From NCBI GenBank assembly GCA_003169975.1, contig PNAA01000019.1:1-52488 (forward strand): DNA of 52,488 nt, read 5' to 3'. Origin of the DNA: Spartobacteria bacterium (GTDB taxonomy: Bacteria > Verrucomicrobiota > Verrucomicrobiia > Chthoniobacterales > UBA10450). This document shows positions 16,716 to 25,471 of the stretch, piece by piece (positions within the stretch are counted from its first letter, which is position 1; the number at the start of each line of letters is the position of its first letter). The position numbers were made by a program, and so were the translations under genes. The notes beneath the pieces were generated by a model. That model did not search any database and was not told where the DNA came from. It saw only the letters and a program-made list of their open reading frames with translations.

Positions 16716-18830
16716 CTACAGGCCGGAGATTGCCTTGATTTCTGCGGCGGATAACGTCCGGTTGTAAAGCCTGATTTCGTCCAGCACCCCGTGGAAGAAC
16801 CAGTAGTACGGCGGCACGTGACCGTAGTGGAATTCAGCACCGATCAAAAGGTCGATGCCGGTGTGTTGAATCGAGAACTGCTCTGTTCCAGCCGCGTTCC
16901 TCTTCCCATTGAGGTAGATGACCCAGTTTCCAGTGTCATGCTCATATGTAAAGGCGGTATGCGTCCAGACGCCGGGCCGAACGGCAGAGTTGGAGTGCGG
17001 AGCGAATCCCGTGAAGTCGGGAGTGGCCTGAAAAAGAACCCGACCTTCGGGAGGTCCCTGATCGAGCCGGAGTACCCAGCTTCCGTCATCATTGGGACCG
17101 GCTATGTGTTTGGCGACTATGTCAAACAGGTCGACTGTCGCGTTGCGATCTCTTCTTACCCATGCGGCGATCGTAAAATCTTCCGTCAGATCGAGATCGG
17201 GAGAATCCGGAACCTGAATGTAGCTTGAGGTTCCGTTAAATCGAAAAGCGGAATCGGGGTTACCAAATCGATCCGCGACAAGCGTCGCGTCAGTTGGAAC
17301 ACCATCATGGCCGTTCCCGCTTTCGTCATTGGCGTTGCCGTTAAACGGATAGAATGCAACCAGGCCGACTGAAATCAGGTTTATCCTCGTGTAGTAAATA
17401 TCTTCCTCGGGTTCGCCGTTCATGTCCTTGTTAAAAGTAGCAGTGTAGACCACATTTGCCCCGTTAGCGTCTGAAACCATGGAGATGTAATCTCCCATCT
17501 TTGGGTCATTGTTCGGATAACCCTGCAGAGGATCGAAGGATTCGCTGATCGATACATTAGAGGACCATTTGTCGCCTCCATCCGTGCTGTAGGAATAGAA
17601 AAGTTGCGAGTCTGTGTTGTTCGCCGCGTTCCGAGTGTCCAGCCAAACGGCGTCGATCCTGCCATCGGGCGCTACGGACAACGTCCCAAACCAATGCCAC
17701 TTAGCAGAATCAGCGTCGTCGTTGATTGGAACAGGATCACTGAATGTGTTTCCGCCATCAGTGCTACGAACGAACATCACCTCGGTTCCGCCGTCCGTAT
17801 CAGGCGGCTGCACAGACGCCAGCATGTAGATGTAGTTGTTGGTCGTAGTACCAGACCGGTCAATTGCAAGATATACCTGGCCAGTGCTACCACCCTCGTT
17901 GATCGGTTGCTGGTGCCCGAAAAGAATATTACCGCCCAGATTTACTGGCGTCGGCGGGTCGAATTTGGGGGTTTGTTGACCATCTCGTGCATTTCGGGAA
18001 CGCACACAAAAGATTGCTTGCGTCCCGTCGTTCTCATTGACTTGCGCTCCACCGATAAAAAGATTTCCCTTTGTATCTACATCGAGAGTGCCGTACGAAA
18101 GACCATTCGGTATCCGGATGGGATTCGACCAAGTGAAACCGCCGTCAATCGAACGGCTGAACGTGCGCGCGGAGGGATTTCCCCTGCTGTTCCAGAACTG
18201 ATACTGGAACCCACGACCGACGCTATTCGTGGTATCGACCGTAAACCAAGGCTTATCGCCACCATTCGCCGTGGCGAGTGGTAGCCACGAAGTTCCGAAG
18301 TCCAATGAACTCCACATCTCGGTCATCGGAACTTGCATCGCGGGCTTGCTGACGCTTCCTGGTGTGGTGAAAAGGCTGAGATAGAAGAACGTACCGGACG
18401 CGTCGGACGCCAATACAGGATCACTCCGAAAGGTGCCATCGAGAGGGCTGTTGGCGATCCAAAATGCACCTGAGTCGTTACTGTATGCAGATCCGGCCTG
18501 GCGAAAGTTTGATGTTGTGGTGTTGAATTGCCGCCAACCGACTGCCAACTGGTTACTCAATTGAGGGTCGACGCAGAGCGACGGTTCGTTGGCTGCATCG
18601 CCTTGGATGTTTTGATTGTTCGCATCGACATTTATCTGGACGCTCGTGAAAGGACCATGCTGCGAGATCATGGCGGGCGATACTTCGGCTGGGAAAATGT
18701 ACGCGGGAGGATCATCAAGTGTTTCGCTCACCTCGCTGTTCGACGGCTCGGCGCGTCCAGTCGGCACTGAGAGCAGCAATATCTCAGCTATCAAAATTAG
18801 AAAACGGAAACCAGTTGCTGATGTTTTCAT
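16716..18830 (-). CDS. Secreted sialidase-like beta-propeller protein with C-terminal LamG domain
   Basis: 704 residues with an N-terminal signal peptide (MKTSATGFRFLILIAEILLL, cleavage near GRAEP). Residues 60-490 contain repeated Asp-box-like turns (SNDSGAFW, SIDGGFTWSN, STDGGNTFSD, STDGGDKWSS), as in the propeller of sialidases and BNR proteins. The catalytic Arg triad and Tyr of true sialidases cannot be confirmed by eye. From about residue 500 (LVAFYPFNGNANDESGNGHDG) a concanavalin/LamG domain follows, with DFTIAAWVRRD and a late LDEIRLYNRTLSAAEI, which usually binds glycans. An exported polysaccharide-binding or -degrading protein is the best reading. It stands alone. Confidence 0.75.
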   Translation of the reverse strand: MKTSATGFRFLILIAEILLLSVPTGRAEPSNSEVSETLDDPPAYIFPAEVSPAMISQHGPFTSVQINVDANNQNIQGDAANEPSLCVDPQLSNQLAVGWRQFNTTTSNFRQAGSAYSNDSGAFWIANSPLDGTFRSDPVLASDASGTFFYLSLFTTPGSVSKPAMQVPMTEMWSSLDFGTSWLPLATANGGDKPWFTVDTTNSVGRGFQYQFWNSRGNPSARTFSRSIDGGFTWSNPIRIPNGLSYGTLDVDTKGNLFIGGAQVNENDGTQAIFCVRSRNARDGQQTPKFDPPTPVNLGGNILFGHQQPINEGGSTGQVYLAIDRSGTTTNNYIYMLASVQPPDTDGGTEVMFVRSTDGGNTFSDPVPINDDADSAKWHWFGTLSVAPDGRIDAVWLDTRNAANNTDSQLFYSYSTDGGDKWSSNVSISESFDPLQGYPNNDPKMGDYISMVSDANGANVVYTATFNKDMNGEPEEDIYYTRINLISVGLVAFYPFNGNANDESGNGHDGVPTDATLVADRFGNPDSAFRFNGTSSYIQVPDSPDLDLTEDFTIAAWVRRDRNATVDLFDIVAKHIAGPNDDGSWVLRLDQGPPEGRVLFQATPDFTGFAPHSNSAVRPGVWTHTAFTYEHDTGNWVIYLNGKRNAAGTEQFSIQHTGIDLLIGAEFHYGHVPPYYWFFHGVLDEIRLYNRTLSAAEIKAISGL

Positions 18831-19078
18831 AAGAATTCTTTCAGAAAGCTGACGCAGGAGAACAGCCGCCGTGACTCGCGTGCCGATGTGCGCTCGCGAG
18901 AAGGGCGGAGAAACATGCGAAGCCTGTCATTAGGGAATTGAAAGCGCGACGATTCCAGAGAATCGCGTCTCGGTTGGCAAGCTTTTTTTGCGATTCCCCT
19001 TAGGTGGCGGTCAGGACACAGCGCACTCCCGACGTCTCCGACAAGGGAAAGGTGCTTTTTACGCTAATGGGGAGGGAT

Positions 19079-19096
19079 AGGGGTCGGTTCTTGATA
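19079..19096 (+). repeat. 18-bp terminal-type repeat, outer 3' copy
   Basis: AGGGGTCGGTTCTTGATA; identical to 19288-19305 and the exact reverse complement of 20290-20307. It flanks the RAYT gene and its duplicated tail, as REP/terminal sequences of this transposase class do. Confidence 0.7.
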
Positions 19097-19279
19097 ATGG
19101 CTATTTCCGGCCGGATTTCCTCTGGCGATAGAGCAAGTGATTCAGGTAGCCCCGACTGCCCATCCCCAGGCGTTCTGCCATCCAACCCACCGTCATCGTC
19201 GTCTCCGCCAACAGCCGTGCCGCCAACGCCACCTCTGCCGGATCCGCTCCCGGGCCGCGTCCTGAGAGCAGCCTCGCGC
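19079..19279 (-). pseudogene. Duplicated 3' end of the RAYT transposase gene
   Basis: The stretch repeats, with about 90% identity by eye, the last 190 or so bases of the transposase at 19310 plus its flanking inverted repeat; the period is 209 bp. It encodes an orphan tail ending GYLNHLLYRQRKSGRK, against GYLNHLLYRQRKSSRK in the full gene. Confidence 0.75.
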
Positions 19280-19287
19280 GGAGAGAT

Positions 19288-19305
19288 AGGGGTCGGTTCT
19301 TGATA
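19288..19305 (+). repeat. 18-bp terminal-type repeat, inner 3' copy
   Basis: Same 18-mer as at 19079, placed four bases after the transposase stop codon (minus strand). With the reverse-complement copy at 20290 it brackets the gene. Confidence 0.75.
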
Positions 19306-19309
19306 ATGG

Positions 19310-20254
19310 CTACTTCCGGCTGGATTTCCTCTGGCGATACAGCAGGTGATTGAGATAGCCCCGGCTGCCCATACCCAGGCGTTCTGCGATCCAACTCACC
19401 GTCATCGTAGTCTCCGCCCGCAGCCGTGCCGCCAACGCCACCTTTGCCGGATCCCCCTTTGGCCGCGTCCTGAGAGCAGCCTCTTTCCACCGCCGCCGCT
19501 TCAATTCCTCCGCGATGATTTGTTCCGCCATCGCTTCCGCGGTCTGCGCCCGCTCTTCCCCGTAATGCTCCGCCCCTATCCCCTCGCGCATTTGCGCCAG
19601 CAATTCCTGCCGAAATGTTTCGTCGCCCAGACACCAGCCGCGCCGCACCAGGTTGAACTCCGCGTCGTCCTCCCCGCGCCGCGCTTCCAACGCCCGCTCG
19701 AGCTGGCGCCGCCCCGCCGGGCTGTCTTTTGGGATGCCCGATTCACCAAGTAACCGGTCCACCCGCAGCCATGCCGGGCGTTTCGACGGCGCCAGCAGAT
19801 ACGCTGGCCAACTGCTCCAGGCAAAACGCTTCAAGGGCTGGTCCACCGGCAACATCCCGCGTCCGCGGACCCGGGCGGGATTGAGATGGACGTAATCGCC
19901 CACGCTCCTGAGATAGCCGTTGCCCGAGCCATCGACGATCAGCGATTTGTAGCGACCGGCGAAGAGGTGGCCAGACAGTTTGTGCCGCCGGTTGAAGCGG
20001 CTGGTATAAGTGCCCAGAAACCATTTCATCCCGGCGACCAGATTCGGCTGGGGCGTCTCGACCAGCAGATGAAAATGATTCGGCATGAGGACATAGGCGT
20101 GAACCTGCCAGCCGGTCTTGGCGCACACCTCGGCCAGGGTCTCGACAAAGCGCTGGCGGTCCACATCGTCCAGGAAGATCGGTTCCCGCCGGTCGCCGTG
20201 ATTCATGGCGTGGTAGATCGCGCCGGGATACTCGACTCTCAGCTTGCGGGCCAT
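19310..20254 (-). CDS. REP-associated tyrosine transposase (RAYT, Y1/HUH type)
   Basis: 314 residues. Single-strand-specific HUH transposase domain: begins ARKLRVEYPGAIYHAMNHGDRR, then the HUH-type metal motif VLMPNHFHLLVETP (about residues 56-69), and the helix with the probable catalytic Tyr in GTYTSRFNRRH, followed by GHLFAGRYKSLIVDG and DYVHLNPARV. The C-terminal half is helical with a DnaA/HTH-like end (MTVSWIAERLGMGSRGYLN). The gene is intact and bracketed by an 18-bp inverted repeat (19288 and 20290). Proteins of this class mobilise or maintain short REP palindromes. The duplicated 3' tail downstream suggests past activity. Confidence 0.85.
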   Translation of the reverse strand: MARKLRVEYPGAIYHAMNHGDRREPIFLDDVDRQRFVETLAEVCAKTGWQVHAYVLMPNHFHLLVETPQPNLVAGMKWFLGTYTSRFNRRHKLSGHLFAGRYKSLIVDGSGNGYLRSVGDYVHLNPARVRGRGMLPVDQPLKRFAWSSWPAYLLAPSKRPAWLRVDRLLGESGIPKDSPAGRRQLERALEARRGEDDAEFNLVRRGWCLGDETFRQELLAQMREGIGAEHYGEERAQTAEAMAEQIIAEELKRRRWKEAALRTRPKGDPAKVALAARLRAETTMTVSWIAERLGMGSRGYLNHLLYRQRKSSRK

Positions 20255-20289
20255 GACGCGAGAATGGCCCGCGCTGCCTCAGTTGTCAA

Positions 20290-20307
20290 TATCAAGAACC
20301 GACCCCT
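20290..20307 (-). repeat. 18-bp terminal-type repeat, 5' side of RAYT
   Basis: TATCAAGAACCGACCCCT, the exact reverse complement of the two 3' copies, 36 bp upstream of the transposase start. Two partial repeats of CGACCCCTTTTACGCCCTTC-like sequence follow immediately. Confidence 0.75.
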
Positions 20308-20372
20308 TTACGCCCTTCCGACCCCTTTTACGCCCTTCGACCCAATCTTACTGCCCGTTTGACGAAGAATAC

Positions 20373-21386
20373 TTAGAACGGAATTTCCTCCTCCGGCGCA
20401 TATAGTTGAAGGATGTTGTTCCCCATCGCGAGCAGGTGATCGTACGTGAGAACTTTGATGTTCAGTAACGTAGAGTTCAAAATACGCAGCTGTTTCCTCA
20501 TCGCCTCAGGCCAATCATTTGATCGTCCGATGACAATTGTGATCATCGGCCGCAAAACGGGGATCTTCACCAATTCGACAAGTTGCAGCCGATGGTCTTC
20601 GATGACTTGGAGGTAGTGCATTGCCTGAGCAAGGGCGCGACTAAGTTCCGCCGACGGATAAAACGTTTTGTGGCTCGCATCGGGTAACAGGATCGGTTTG
20701 GCGAGAACCGACTTCTTCAGCTCCACCAAGTCCGCAAAACCGTCGACGCTGATGTAAACCAGATCGGCCCTGGACTCTAGCCCAATGGTTCGTTTCGGAA
20801 CTCTGTGCACATAATTCTTACTGAAAATCCACGTATTTTCTTCGAACCATTTTTGAAAGACGGCTTCATCTACGTCCTCCCCGATTTTGACAGAAAGCCA
20901 ATTAAGGCTTTTCTCCATCGCGATATACTTGATGGCACTATGAATCTTCGCGACGATTTTGGGATTTACTCTTTGAGCGAGGATTTGAATGTTCTCGTCC
21001 GTCAGCGAATCGACGAGGCGTCGTATGGAACCGATGTCGCGCTTGGTGAGACTCAAGACCTCACCAGCCGCCTCGCCCTTCATTACTATCACCCGGTCCG
21101 AAACGCCGGAATCCTTGAGAACCGATTGCGCTTTTGCCGACGATATTAAGTTGCCGATATCGTCGGCCTGTAGATTGATTTTTTGAGCCGGCTGGTCCGG
21201 AAACTCCGCATCTGTCGGGTTCTTTTTGTACTGTTCGATGCGGAGGTTGATGTGTTTGCGATCGGGTTCGGAGCTGGGTGCGATCCAGTACACGGCCATG
21301 ATTTTCATCCGATCCGTCGCATGGAGGATGAATTCTTCTCGCAACATCCCGCCACCGCCTCCCAACGTTGGTTTTAGTACATCCAT
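20373..21386 (-). CDS. sduA: Shedu-type anti-phage nuclease (SduA-like, DUF4263)
   Basis: 337 residues. The C-terminal half carries the DUF4263 signature: FQKWFEENTWIFSKNY, then ESRADLVYISVDGFADLVELK, a PD-(D/E)xK nuclease core with the Asp and the ELK pair, followed by YPSAELSRALAQAMHYLQV. DUF4263 proteins define the single-gene Shedu defence system, which degrades invading DNA. The N-terminal 170 residues are variable in the family and probably sense the trigger. It sits between a RAYT transposase and a hipBA pair, in the accessory part of the window. Start at 21386 is an ATG; a second Met lies at residue 14. Family call is firm; anti-phage activity is inferred. Confidence 0.8.
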   Translation of the reverse strand: MDVLKPTLGGGGGMLREEFILHATDRMKIMAVYWIAPSSEPDRKHINLRIEQYKKNPTDAEFPDQPAQKINLQADDIGNLISSAKAQSVLKDSGVSDRVIVMKGEAAGEVLSLTKRDIGSIRRLVDSLTDENIQILAQRVNPKIVAKIHSAIKYIAMEKSLNWLSVKIGEDVDEAVFQKWFEENTWIFSKNYVHRVPKRTIGLESRADLVYISVDGFADLVELKKSVLAKPILLPDASHKTFYPSAELSRALAQAMHYLQVIEDHRLQLVELVKIPVLRPMITIVIGRSNDWPEAMRKQLRILNSTLLNIKVLTYDHLLAMGNNILQLYAPEEEIPF

Positions 21387-21512
21387 TGAACTTTGATCAG
21401 GACGCCGGTACTATCGCGCAAGCGCCGTTCAATTCCATTCTCGTATCAAAAGCCGCTGCGAGGGACGTTTCGGAGTCGGCCGCCCGATCTCCGTGAATGC
21501 ACTGCTGGTTAT

Positions 21513-21625
21513 CCGCCTTGATCGAGAGCCTCAGCGGTACCGACGTTGTCTCGTTCTCCGCTCAGTTCGCCCTTCGGTGCCGGCGCTCCAGAGCGTTGCT
21601 CGCCCGGACGGGGCTCTGCCCGCGT
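21513..21625 (-). repeat. 113-bp direct repeat, left copy (flanks hipBA)
   Basis: Matches 23347-23459 along its full length, same orientation, about 85% identical by eye. Read on the minus strand it keeps the open frame EPTRAEPRPGEQRSGAP...GTAEALDQGG and its stop, so it is a detached copy of the 3' end of the metallothionein-like gene at 23343-23660. Confidence 0.8.
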
Positions 21626-21683
21626 CGGTTCGTAGACGTTCGAGTTCATAGTGACCTGAATCAAGGTGTGGAATACAGGATTT

Positions 21684-21726
21684 GTTCGCTATATCGAACA
21701 CAATTTGCGAATTCGTTCGATATATG
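21684..21726. promoter_or_regulatory. Probable HipB operator
   Basis: TATATCGAAC (21690-21699) and its exact reverse complement GTTCGATATA (21715-21724) are separated by 15 bp. The left half is itself a near-palindrome, GTTCG...CGAAC. The site ends 15 bp before the hipB start, as expected for autorepression of a toxin-antitoxin operon by its HTH antitoxin. Confidence 0.65.
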
Positions 21727-21739
21727 AGACAATCCGGGC

Positions 21740-22057
21740 ATGCCTCAGTCAACTTCAATTCCTCTGCCGGCCAAGCATGCTCTGCGCAAGCTCGGGCGCG
21801 ATCTTGCTCTTGCGCGAAGAAAGCGCGGAATCTCAACGGCTGATATGGCTGCCCGACTCTATGTCGGTCGCGCTACTCTCTGGCGCCTTGAGCAAGGCGA
21901 CCCCACTGTGTCCCTAGGGACCCTGGCGACCGCCGCATTTATCCTTCAGTTGCATAAACGACTGGCGGATCTGGCGTCACCTGCCTCTGACGAACTCGCA
22001 CTGAGTCTCGACGAGGAAAGGCTCCCGAAAAACATCCATCGTCCGCGACGCCGATGA
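21740..22057 (+). CDS. hipB: HipB-like HTH antitoxin
   Basis: 105 residues with an Xre-type helix-turn-helix (LGRDLALARRKRGISTADMA...VGRATLWRLEQGDPTVSLGTL). HipB-type proteins bind the toxin kinase and the operon's own operator. The gene overlaps hipA by four bases (ATGA) and has an inverted repeat just upstream. The C-terminal tail is short and basic (NIHRPRRR). Confidence 0.82.
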   Translation: MPQSTSIPLPAKHALRKLGRDLALARRKRGISTADMAARLYVGRATLWRLEQGDPTVSLGTLATAAFILQLHKRLADLASPASDELALSLDEERLPKNIHRPRRR

Positions 22058-23280
22058 GCATCGAGGTGCACATCGATTGGGCGGGCGATACTGCCTTTGT
22101 TGGCCGTTTATATCCCGCGAAGAGCAGCTCGACGGTCTCGTTTGAATATGCTCCAGACTGGCTGCAGCGGAATGACGCATTCGCGATCGACCCAACCTCG
22201 CTGCCGTTAAGGTCGGGAACGCATCATGGCAGAACGTTGTTTGGAGCTTTGCAAGATTGCGGACCAGATCGATGGGGGCGCATCTTGATTCAGCGCGCGG
22301 TAAGGAAAGGCATTATTTCCCGGAAGCCTTATCACGAAATCGATTACGCTCTCGAACTGCACGATGCCTCACGAATTGGCGCGTTGCGCTTTCGCGCGGA
22401 GCCTAACGGTCCGTTTCTCGCCGCTGGCGATCACCTTCTCCCTCCTCTGGTGCAACTCGCGGCGTTAAGACGGGCGACAGATGCAATCCATAACGAAACC
22501 GAGACCGCGAAGGATCTTAGATTTCTGCTGGGTCAGGGATCGCCGGTCGGCGGCGCCAGGCCGAAATCAAGCGTTCAGTTGCCCGGTGATAAACTCGGAA
22601 TCGCAAAATTCTCCAAACCGGATGATACCAGGGACATTGCAGCAGGGGAAATCCTCGGTCTTGCATTGGCCCGTGAAGCGGGAATTCAGGTTGCAGAGCA
22701 CGAGTTGATAAGGGTGGAGGATTACAGCGTAGCGGTGATAACGCGCTTCGATCGCAATGCGAATGTGCGAATCCCTTTCATCTCCGGGGCATCCCTTTTA
22801 GCACTTCCGCAAGGAGAACTCGGATCGTACACGATGCTCGCGGACGCGATTCTTCAATTTGGAGATAACGTTCCCGCCGATCTTCAACAACTGTGGCGAC
22901 GTATGGTCTTTTCGCTCCTCGCGAGCAACTATGACGATCATTTACGCAATCACGCTTTCCTAATGCGGGTCCCTAATCGTTGGTCACTGTCGCCAGCGTA
23001 CGACATTAATCCCGTTCCCGAAATCGACCGTTCTGATATTAACAAGACGCCAATAACTGAGGAGGAAGAAGCTCCCTCAATCGCCCGCGCGTTAGACGTC
23101 GCGCCTCGCTTTCGTCTAAAACCCAATCAGGCCAAAGAAATTCTAAGCGATGTTTTTTCCGCGGTGTCTCGGTGGGAAGAAGTGGGGAGACGGCTGGGAT
23201 TAAGTTCTAAAACTTTGGAAGCTTATTCTACAGCGTTCATGCAGCCTCTTATGGATGAGGCCAAACAATTACTAAATTGA
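22054..23280 (+). CDS. hipA: HipA-family serine/threonine kinase toxin
   Basis: HipA toxins phosphorylate translation factors such as glutamyl-tRNA synthetase and cause dormancy. The 408-residue protein has the N-terminal subdomain (from TAFVGRLYPA), the Gly-rich loop SPVGGARPKSS (163-173), the ATP Lys in LGIAKFSK (about 185), the catalytic loop SNYDDHLRNH (291-300) and the metal-binding SPAYDINP (Asp about 317). All key residues are present, so it is probably active. Lower GC and fewer genome-typical CGTTAGG motifs, plus flanking 113-bp direct repeats, indicate that the pair was inserted as a cassette. Confidence 0.88.
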   Translation: MSIEVHIDWAGDTAFVGRLYPAKSSSTVSFEYAPDWLQRNDAFAIDPTSLPLRSGTHHGRTLFGALQDCGPDRWGRILIQRAVRKGIISRKPYHEIDYALELHDASRIGALRFRAEPNGPFLAAGDHLLPPLVQLAALRRATDAIHNETETAKDLRFLLGQGSPVGGARPKSSVQLPGDKLGIAKFSKPDDTRDIAAGEILGLALAREAGIQVAEHELIRVEDYSVAVITRFDRNANVRIPFISGASLLALPQGELGSYTMLADAILQFGDNVPADLQQLWRRMVFSLLASNYDDHLRNHAFLMRVPNRWSLSPAYDINPVPEIDRSDINKTPITEEEEAPSIARALDVAPRFRLKPNQAKEILSDVFSAVSRWEEVGRRLGLSSKTLEAYSTAFMQPLMDEAKQLLN

Positions 23281-23342
23281 GGAAAGCATCGGTTCAGATC
23301 TAAACACTCAGGGGATGATCATTCATCATCGAGCCGATTAGC

Positions 23343-23660
23343 TTAACCGCCTTGATCGAGAGCTTCTGCAGTGCCCAAAGTATCTCGTTCTCCGCTCAGT
23401 TCGCCTTTCGGTGCCGGCGCTCCCGAGCGCTGCTCGCCTGGACGCGGCTCCGCCCGCGTAAGTTTCTGTCCCCGACGTGAGAATCCCGGTTTGCCGACAG
23501 TGACGCACGTGCAACCGGTGCCTTCCGCGCAACCCTGGCAGCAATAGGTTTCGCCTTCGTGGGTGTATCCTTCTCCCGGCCACTCGTTCTTCGTCATCCT
23601 GCAACCGGGACATGCCGGCGCCGGAATCGATCCCTGGCTTTGCTCTTTTTCAGTTTTCAT
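23343..23660 (-). CDS. Metallothionein-like Cys-rich small protein with a repeat-encoded tail
   Basis: 105 residues from MKTEKEQSQGS. The core has CPGCRMT (about residues 18-24), then GETYCCQGCAEGTGCTC, which resembles bacterial metallothioneins (YCC..CA...GC.C); such proteins bind zinc or other soft metals in the cytoplasm. The last 40 residues (AEPRPGEQRSGAPAPKGEL... to DQGG) are a hydrophilic tail encoded by the 113-bp repeat and not part of any metallothionein I know. Longer upstream starts exist (MDIM at 23669, MFERR further up) but look less likely. Confidence 0.6.
   Translation of the reverse strand: MKTEKEQSQGSIPAPACPGCRMTKNEWPGEGYTHEGETYCCQGCAEGTGCTCVTVGKPGFSRRGQKLTRAEPRPGEQRSGAPAPKGELSGERDTLGTAEALDQGG
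23347..23459 (-). repeat. 113-bp direct repeat, right copy (flanks hipBA)
   Basis: Counterpart of 21513-21625; the two copies start 1,834 bp apart and enclose hipBA and its operator. This copy is the natural 3' end of the metallothionein-like gene. Confidence 0.8.
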
Positions 23661-23876
23661 AATGTCCATCCAATTAGATTTGGCGGGCCGCCTTTCAAAC
23701 ATACATCGGTTCTGGCGGTAGCTTTGGTCGAAGATCCACGCGTATATTCTCTCTCCTCGCCAGAGGTGCCGATGATCAGCCATCATTGAATTTCACTGCC
23801 CCATTACCAAGATGCCCGAGAAGATCATCCCGCGAGGAGTTCAGTTGCTCTTGCCTGACCCCAATTGCTGGACACT

Positions 23877-24773
23877 TTATAAGCGTAGTTCTGCCGGTTG
23901 TTTGGTCTGATAAAATCTGTTTCGGTTAATCTTTGCAAGTTTGGACGGAAGGAGGCCGCAGGCCGGGAGGAGTCCAAATTTGCGGCTGCGGGCGAACTCC
24001 TCCGGCGTTTGATTGTCGAGCGAGCTGTGCGGGCGCTCCTGGTTGTATTCCACGCGCCAGCTCTGCACGATGACGCGCGCTTCCGCCAAGGTGCCAAAGA
24101 GTTCGCGGTTTAAGCACTCATCGCGCAGCTTGTCATGGAAGCTCTCGATGTGGGCGTTCTCCCACGGACTGCCCGGCCGGATGTAGAGCGTTTTGATTTG
24201 CCGCTAAGCGATAAACTCCGGTCCGTTATCGCTGCGCAGATGCTCCGGCGCTCCGTAACGCGCAATGGCTGCTTCCAGCACGGTGATGGCATCCACGGCC
24301 CGGATCGACCAGGCCCCATGCAGCGCCAGGCATTGCCGCGGATGTTCATCGAGCAGCGTCAGGATGCGGAAGCGGCTGCCGTTGTCGGTTTGATCCTCAA
24401 CGAAATCGAGAGCTCCAGACCTGCCGGGCTTTGGTTGCGCGCAATCGCTCCACCGTACTCAACCCCACCCGGCGCATCCGTTTCTGCTTTTTCCACACCT
24501 GCACTCCTTCCATCCGGCGCAGGCGCTGCACCCGTTTGGGATTGATGATTAACCCGGCGCGGCGCAGCAGCGCCGTGATGCGCCGGTAGCCATAACGCGG
24601 GTGCTTCTCACTCAGTTTAAGCACCTCTCTGCGGACTCGCCGCCTCCTTAGACTGACCGAGCATGGCCGATAAAAACTCGAACGCGCCAAATCAATTGCT
24701 CGGCAGGCTTGCGCCGCGTTGCTCAAACCCTCTTCCACACAACTCTTTACCGCCCGACGCCGGCTCGACGGGC

Positions 24774-24780
<7 letters not shown>
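23877..24780 (-). pseudogene. IS3-family transposase OrfB, frameshifted and with a stop codon
   Basis: The N-terminal HTH_21 part (YGYRRITALLRRAG, VWKKQKRMRRVG) is intact to ATKARQVWS near 24415. A one-base insertion then shifts the frame; in the corrected frame the DDE residues are all present (LDFVEDQTDNG, RSDNGPEFIA, ENAHIESFHDKLRDE), but a TAG stop at 24204-24206 interrupts the gene directly after PEFIA. It is not functional. Confidence 0.82.
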
Positions 24781-25422
<642 letters not shown>

Positions 25423-25471
25423 TAGTTAGTCGCAACAGAACTCGGTCTTCGATGTCATCTTCGTCTCGGGT

